The notes below the pieces were generated by a model. The model saw only the letters and a program-made list of their open reading frames with translations. It was not told the DNA's origin and made no database searches. A stretch of DNA of 64,000 bases. Origin: Ectobius pallidus (lineage: Eukaryota > Arthropoda > Insecta > Blattodea > Ectobiidae). Made by a program: the position numbers and the translations under genes. This document shows positions 59,401 through 64,000 of the stretch, in pieces (position 1 is the first letter of the stretch; each line of letters starts with the position of its first letter). The stretch lies in the NCBI GenBank assembly GCA_964059195.1, contig CAXKWD010000009.1:84913432-84977431 (forward strand). The letters are read 5' to 3'.

Positions 59401-62400
59401 GAAACGTAAGGCATCAGTATGAAGTGTTTAATATGTCATATGTTGCCTTTGAACAGAATAAAAATGCGTTATTTTACAGAACATAAGTTGTTTGGAAATT
59501 GAAATAATATAAATGTGCATTAATTAAAAACAGAATTTCAGTTCGGTGCAAGCCACTTTGTATGCTTTTGTTGTGTTTTGATGTTAGCTTATGTGAATTG
59601 GGTTACATAAAAAATTGGTTAAAAACTAAATGTTTTTACAGTATTGACGAGTATGAAATGTGTGTCATGAATGATTTAAGGTTCTAATTTTATAGAATTA
59701 TTTTTATTATATAAATAGTTTTGTATGTTCTTTGACAATGTCTATTACAACTGTATATGTTGATCTAATGACAGTAAAAATGAATGAATGAATGAATGAA
59801 TTAATATTTTTCATACACACTATTGGCAGCATTGGCTAGAATTTGGTAACTCATTTAATTTATCATTTGTCGATTCATTGTGTGTCATGATCTCACAGCT
59901 GACAGATTTGATTTTAAATAACAAAGTAAAAAAGAAAAAAATTATTTACATAATTCATTACATTTTATTCATGGAATAGTCTTAATAAATCCCACACAAA
60001 ATAATGAGTTTCATCATAAATTTGCAAATGCAAATATCGATAAGTTATCACTAAACTAGTAACCTCTCGTGGGATTACCTATGATAAAATAAACTCTAAT
60101 TGGTTGTATTAATGCACCATCAATAAGTTAGTTTGTATTAGTACAGCTAATGTTGTATCATATGTAATATATCAAGAGGCCTGGATTTCCTATAAATTCT
60201 TGAATTTGTGAATTGTGAATTTATCTTGGGAGAATTCAGACCTCAAGTGATATTTAATGTGACCATTTAGAAATATTTACATACTTGTAATTAAACATGT
60301 AATGAATACTATAAAACCAGGAAAATTAATAAAACTACGCTAATTTTGTTATTGTAAGAGTTACATTTTGTGGGGGAACAAGCGATATATCGATTTATCT
60401 AGGGTTACCAGATGGTTGTGGATGGAAAGGACATTCTGATCATGGAAACCATCTTTAACGGCCGTGGGTGTCGGCATGCTGACCACATGCCCTCCAATCC
60501 TGCCATCTGCCTATAGTAGATGATGCAGCAATTGGATGTTGCCATAGTCTCTTCAGGGATGTAGTTTTTTTAAGTTTAGTTTTATGGATGGAAAGGAGGA
60601 CATATGACACTAAAAAGACAGGACTAAACCAGGACACATTAAAATTATTATTGAATGGCTCTGTTTTGAAGGCCTACATTTATCCGGCAGTCTAAATTTG
60701 TATCCACCGGAGCCTGTATGAACATTCCTATCAATACTGCTAGCTTGAGGTACACATTTATCTGATGAGGCTCCATGGTTAGCAACAAAACTTGGACAAA
60801 CAAACAATCTGCTTCCTCATCAGAATGATGTTTTTTTAAGCATTTGTATCCCATCTCCATTTCAGCAGTATACTTCTGTTTTCTTTTCCTTATTTATGAA
60901 CTGAACACACAAAATAACACTTGCAGCATAATATGGTACTTAATATTTCGTAACATTCTGGTCATTTCTACCAACATCAGGATCTAAATTATAAGTTTCC
61001 TCCAAAAAGGTTATAAAAAAAGGGGTTAATACAAGTAATATGAAATGAACACAAGTGGGTGAAAAGATTACGATTTTAGTGAAAGTACAGTACAGTGGAG
61101 TACAGATTATGATGCGATGCTCAGAGAAATCGTTTGGTAAAATCTGGAAATAAAGTCATCCTTTTCCAGTTGTTAAAAGAATTGCTTGTACAAAAATAAG
61201 GATATTTTACAGATTTTTAAAAATAAATAAGGATGCCAGGACATCCTTAAATATAAGGACATGTCCTGCTAAATTAGAACATTTGGTGACCCTAGGTATA
61301 TCGATTAGTGATGGTGATTGTCATGCCATCGTCGATAGTCGCGCAGCATGTGACTTTTTAATATTTTTATCTTCATCAGGTGGTTAGATTGCAATAAAAT
61401 GAAAATGCTAAAACTAAAACAATAAAATTATGACATAGATACTTGCGATTGGTTGGAATTCCACATGTTCTTACCCTTGATTGGTCATTGATTCATGAGC
61501 TAAATAGTCACTAAAAATAGTACTGTACTAACTTCATATAGCTGACGAGACTGATGCAGGCTGGAACTGCCTGATGATCAGTTTAACAATATATCAATCT
61601 CTTATGTCTCATTGAGTGAAGAAAGCACAAAGCATACTGTGTCCATTTTATTACATTTTTAATACTTGTCCAGTGTGACTGCAAATAAGTTAGTTTTGTG
61701 ACCATGTATTGTAGTTTAATTTGTTATATCACTGCAAATAATTAATTTACTTTGTACTAGCACCACTAAATTTGTATCACTGTGAATAGTCAGGCAGTCT
61801 CTTATATTTATACATATAACGTTATTTAATGAAAGGAAAGTGTTAACATCATTTTTGTCTGAATATACAGGCTGCTCTTTAGAAACTTAAATTACCTGTA
61901 GCTAGAAATTCCAGTGTAGATTATCTTGTTACACTTTCCATTTTCCTTGGTATGCTTTCCAGGAACTGGTAATCTAGCCTCTTACAGTTAAGAATTGGTA
62001 ATAAAAGTGTAGGAAAACATCTTCAGTTAGGGGATATTTTATTGTTACCCTTAAAAATAATTAAACGCATACTTAATTGAGTATCATATGTTTTTTTTTT
62101 CAGCCGAGCTCGGTGACTACAATATGGAAGAACATGGTCCAGGATACTTGTCTAATCTTCAGTTGATGCCTGGCCAGACTGAAGAAATGGAAAAGAAAAT
62201 TGCAGAACTTCATAAATTACACAAGTATGATATTTGTTTATTTCATTAAAAACCTGAGTTACATAAATTAAATAATGTAGACTTTTGTATGTGTTTACAT
62301 GATAATTGTACTCATATTCGAGAATTTATTTTTAATGTCGAACAGTAAAATATAATTTTACATAATCTCTTTCTATTGCATTTGTTCAGCATTGAGTTCA

Positions 62401-63475
62401 CTGTGATTGTAAGTGTGATCAACTTTGTCAGTTTACCTTTTTTCTTAGCAAAAAGTAGATGTAAACAGAAATACAAGGTGAAAGTTATGTTCTAATCCTC
62501 TGAGAAAGTCGTAATTTCAAAACATAGTTCCGTCTTAATAATTGTGTTATAAACATTTTGTGCACAATTTTTAGAATCAGTGAGTGACATGAACATGGTA
62601 AGAATTTTAGAAGTAGTCTATTTAGAAATAGCTCTCATTGATTATTTGTGAAAATGCAAGCAATTATGCACTGACTTAAAATATGCAGTCACAAGAATAG
62701 AATCTCCAAATTCGTAATATACTCCATTGATTTGTCAAACATAAAATTAAAAATAGAATATCATAGATAATTTTAAAATAACAAAGTTTTTTAAGATGTT
62801 TTTATTTTCAACTACATTAAGATAACCTATATATAATCTATGTCAAATGTAATCTATGTGCTAACTTCTTCTGTATTGATTTGTTTACTTTGTCCACAGC
62901 GACAACCTGCCAATGCAGGAAGTTGTTGTACATATTATGTGCAAATCAATAAAAAATATCTACACTCCTGGCCTCAAGCAGTAGCTTACTAGGGAGTGCC
63001 TTGTTTATGTTGTCATTTTAAATGTAAATATATATATATATATATATTGTATTTTGTGTGTAAGTCTTGTGTAGTTTGAAATTCCATGTAACTTGTAAAT
63101 GCTTGTACTAGTGTACAGAAAAAAATAATCAATTGCAAAATTTCAAATGCATAATATTATGTTATCTTTCAACAAATTGTCTGTTCTTACATTGCTTTGT
63201 ACAGAATAATTAAATGTTGGTCAAATGATTCATTGTAAATGCTTAGAGCTATTTCGAGATAGAACTCGAGTCCTTTCATGTCACTGCTTTTTGAAAATTT
63301 AATGAATCTCGATGTGTAGCTGTTTGCAATACTTGCAAGATAGTTACTTGTGTTCATTCAAAGTTAATTATTGCTTTCTGTTTACAGGGGCCAGACACCA
63401 GCAGATGCTGAATTTAATTTTCTGGATCATGCAAAGAGACTTGACATGTATGGAGTTGATCTACATCGCGCGAGG
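53304..63475 (+). CDS. Ptpmeg: FERM-domain protein tyrosine phosphatase (PTPN4/PTPN3/Ptpmeg type), 5' part
   Basis: A cytoplasmic, cortex-associated non-receptor tyrosine phosphatase; full-length family members carry FERM, PDZ and PTP domains. Six exons are visible: 53304-53496, 57874-58002, 58701-58743, 58841-59008, 62104-62224 and 63388-63475. All have consensus GT/AG borders and agreeing phases (0, 0, 1, 1, 2). Starting at the ATG at 53347, 233 residues are present. They run from the N-terminal [14 protein letters not shown] signature through FERM lobe F1 ([20 protein letters not shown], then [12 protein letters not shown]) and lobe F2 ([33 protein letters not shown]) into [20 protein letters not shown]. 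These blocks match vertebrate PTPN4 in order and spacing. The rest of FERM, the PDZ domain and the phosphatase lie beyond 64000. The frame is open back to the acceptor at 53303, so an upstream start cannot be excluded. The introns are full of mobile elements. Confidence 0.93.
54650..55036 (+). mobile_element. 5'-truncated LINE in Ptpmeg intron
   Basis: Flanked by GAATCATCCTTA (54638-54649 and 55037-55048). It carries a clean 109-codon frame (54663-54992: [20 protein letters not shown], then [18 protein letters not shown]), the C-terminus of a non-LTR retrotransposon protein. It ends in a GAAGAAGAAGAA tail. The intact frame and duplication suggest a recent insertion. Confidence 0.88.
55380..55766 (-). 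mobile_element. Penelope-like element remnant in Ptpmeg intron
   Basis: The minus-strand frame at 55543-55764 reads [15 protein letters not shown] and [16 protein letters not shown], the part of PLE proteins after the GIY-YIG motif (the SxxAxHxxxxxH block). Downstream at about 55400-55440 is GGAGGAGGCTCC-TTGAAACGCGTC, a hairpin plus GAAACG in the place where other PLEs here carry the hammerhead-like motif. Confidence 0.7.
55775..56409. mobile_element. non-autonomous hAT element C
   Basis: Perfect 8-bp duplications TTAATAAC (55767-55774 and 56410-56417) flank inverted repeats TAGGGCAAGGCATTTGATGA / TAGGGTAAGGCATTTAATGA. The interior is rich in GGTCATTTTT and GCATTTTT words, as in the copies at 2036 and 25905. 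It lies in the first visible Ptpmeg intron. Confidence 0.9.
56495..56810. mobile_element. Tigger/pogo-type MITE
   Basis: Flanked by TA, with ends CAGTAGAACTCTAATTATCT and CAGTAGAACTCCAATTATCT in inverted orientation. These are typical Tigger-like termini. The 316-bp interior may preserve a scrap of transposase ([10 protein letters not shown]) but has no open frame. Confidence 0.85.
57003..57832. mobile_element. possible non-autonomous element (AGGTAGATTTC ends)
   Basis: AGGTAGATTTCGAAG at about 57003 and its near-inverse at about 57818-57832 (AGGTAGATTTCAAAG) bound a segment with unusual G-rich stretches (about 57306-57330 and 57436-57465) just upstream of a Ptpmeg exon. No target duplication was found. 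Confidence 0.4.
57135..57200. repeat. (TA)n-rich simple repeat
   Basis: Interrupted TATATA/AATATATTTATA tract of about 65 bases. Confidence 0.9.
57874..58002 (+). CDS. Ptpmeg: Ptpmeg FERM F1 exon
   Basis: The acceptor TTTATTTTTCAG ends at 57873 and the donor ATG/GTGAGT lies at 58002/58003. It has 43 codons in phase 0 that encode the ubiquitin-like F1 lobe of FERM ([20 protein letters not shown], then FGLQFSDN). Confidence 0.92.
58701..58743 (+). CDS. Ptpmeg: Ptpmeg FERM exon (RWLDPSKP)
   Basis: A 43-base exon between ATTTTTCCAG and GTAAGTG that encodes [14 protein letters not shown]. It contains the WLD motif typical of the end of the FERM F1 lobe and leaves one base for the next codon. Confidence 0.92.
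58841..59008 (+). CDS. Ptpmeg: Ptpmeg FERM F2 exon
   Basis: The acceptor ATTTTCAG ends at 58840 and the donor GTAAGT starts at 59009. It encodes the start of FERM lobe F2, including [20 protein letters not shown] and LLASYTVQ. It ends one base into a serine codon completed by the next exon. Confidence 0.93.
59870..60100 (-). repeat. minus-strand copy of the TATCATAGGTAATCCC family
   Basis: GTGGGATTACCTATGATAAA (about 60070-60089) and ATTCATGGAATAGTCTTAAT match, in inverse orientation, the copies at 49885 and 63845. About 75 extra bases separate the two matching blocks. Confidence 0.6.
60400..61294. mobile_element. probable hAT-like element with SINE fragment inside
   Basis: The ends TAGGGTTACCAGATG and TAGGGTCACCAAATG (inverted) are typical of hAT elements. 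The 8-mers outside (GATTTATC and GGTATATC) match at six of eight positions, a worn target duplication. Inside, about 60440-60530 resembles the body of the SINE at 9857-10175 (GGCCGTGGGTG, CCATCTGCCTATAGTAGATG). There is no transposase. Confidence 0.6.
62104..62224 (+). CDS. Ptpmeg: Ptpmeg FERM F2 exon (ELGDY)
   Basis: A long polypyrimidine tract and CAG end at 62103, and the donor GTATGA starts at 62225. It encodes [18 protein letters not shown], then [20 protein letters not shown], the helical part of F2. Confidence 0.92.
63028..63048. repeat. (TA)n microsatellite
   Basis: An uninterrupted TA repeat of about 20 bases in a Ptpmeg intron. Confidence 0.9.
63388..63475 (+). CDS. Ptpmeg: Ptpmeg FERM exon with tandem donor sites
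   Basis: The acceptor TTTACAG ends at 63387. It encodes [20 protein letters not shown], then YGVDLHRAR. Two donor sites lie six bases apart (GTAAGG at 63476 and GTAAGC at 63482). Both keep the frame, so use of the second adds Val-Arg. The vertebrate family ends this block with YAR before DQSN, which favours the first donor. Confidence 0.9.
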
Positions 63476-63717
63476 GTAAGGGTAAGCAAATATTGGTATT
63501 CTGTGTGGTGATTGCTTCTATCATACACCAGAACATAGGCCTAGGTGCTAGTTGAGATGGTCTGCTTGTTTTGTAGGCTCATCTCCCCCAAATATGTAAA
63601 CACTCCCTCTACCCTGTGCACTTTCTCTGTCCCACCCTCGCTAAGTTCCCCTTCCTTGATTTACCCAAACAGCTGTAAGCTCTAACTTCGTTCTTGTAAA
63701 TATATTGATAAACTCAT

Positions 63718-63882
63718 CTCACGTGGGATTACCTATGATAAAAACACTTGAAACCTTGGTGAAGATGTGGATAACTACCCATGAAACATGTTTTGCTATT
63801 AAAGTAAGTACCAGTAACTAAAGTAAGTAAATAGTGAAGTTTAAAGTGTTTTTATCATAGGTAATCCCACGAGAGTTGGATT
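63718..63882. repeat. foldback repeat with PLE-like motif
   Basis: Inverted arms (about 63718-63754 and 63846-63882) share CACGTGGGATTACCTATGAT and the following AAAAACAC. The centre contains GTGGATAACTACCCATGAAAC (63766-63786), a short hairpin directly before GAAAC, as in PLE ends elsewhere in the window. The right arm continues as the dispersed repeat to the window edge. Confidence 0.5.
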
Positions 63883-64000
63883 TAGTAAGACTATTCCATG
63901 AATAAAAATGTAACGGATTATACAAATAACAATTACTTTCTTACTTTGTTATGTAAAAACAAAACTAACAGCTGCAAGATCATGGCATCCTATGAAGCAA

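Noticed and set aside
1..64000. CRISPR array, prophage or operon
   Set aside because: No regularly spaced repeats with unique spacers and no bacterial gene organisation; the sequence is clearly of animal origin.

Overview
The window is AT-rich animal DNA with short exons, long introns and a very heavy load of transposable elements. The element families, the codon-level matches of the genes and the low GC point to an insect with a large repeat-rich genome, such as a cockroach, termite or stick insect. I could not identify the species. No bacterial-type features (operons, CRISPR, ribosome binding sites) occur.

Host genes. (1) A plus-strand terminal exon at 7501-7641 ends a gene I do not recognise. 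(2) A complete small minus-strand gene at 28969-29703 encodes the mitochondrial inner-membrane protein MIC10 (MICOS complex) in four coding exons. (3) The 5' part of a plus-strand gene for a FERM-domain protein tyrosine phosphatase of the PTPN4/PTPN3/Ptpmeg type has six coding exons between 53304 and 63475 and runs off the right edge. The PDZ and phosphatase exons lie beyond the window. A possible 5' UTR exon (44434-44553) and a perfect RFX-type X-box (43894-43907) lie upstream, but their link to this gene is inferred.

Mobile DNA, left to right. tRNA-derived SINEs lie at about 100-320, 3005-3260, 9857-10175 and 11046-11287. Non-autonomous hAT elements with 8-bp duplications lie at 2036, 24250, 25905, 55775 and probably 60400. 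Tc1/mariner elements with TA duplications lie at 3750-5081 and 42536-42991, and related MITEs at 17578-18120 and 56495-56810. Penelope-like element (PLE) remnants recur throughout. A degenerate ~130-bp tandem repeat occupies about 19180-19910.

The most complex region is 30.8-41.5 kb. One plus-strand LINE is split by at least three insertions, and those insertions themselves carry insertions: a 5'-truncated minus-strand LINE (31513-32562); a 5.2-kb pogo-type DNA transposon (33186-38428) that carries a second minus-strand LINE and a PLE with reverse transcriptase and GIY-YIG nuclease; and a 1.5-kb pogo-type deletion derivative (39525-41059). Removing the two pogo elements restores the LINE reading frame exactly at both TA target sites.

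The most interesting recurring signal is a hammerhead-ribozyme-like hairpin (CNGANGA, one A, a short stem, GAAA) found in PLE ends at several independent loci. At two or three of these it sits in inverted-repeat insertions flanked by direct repeats.
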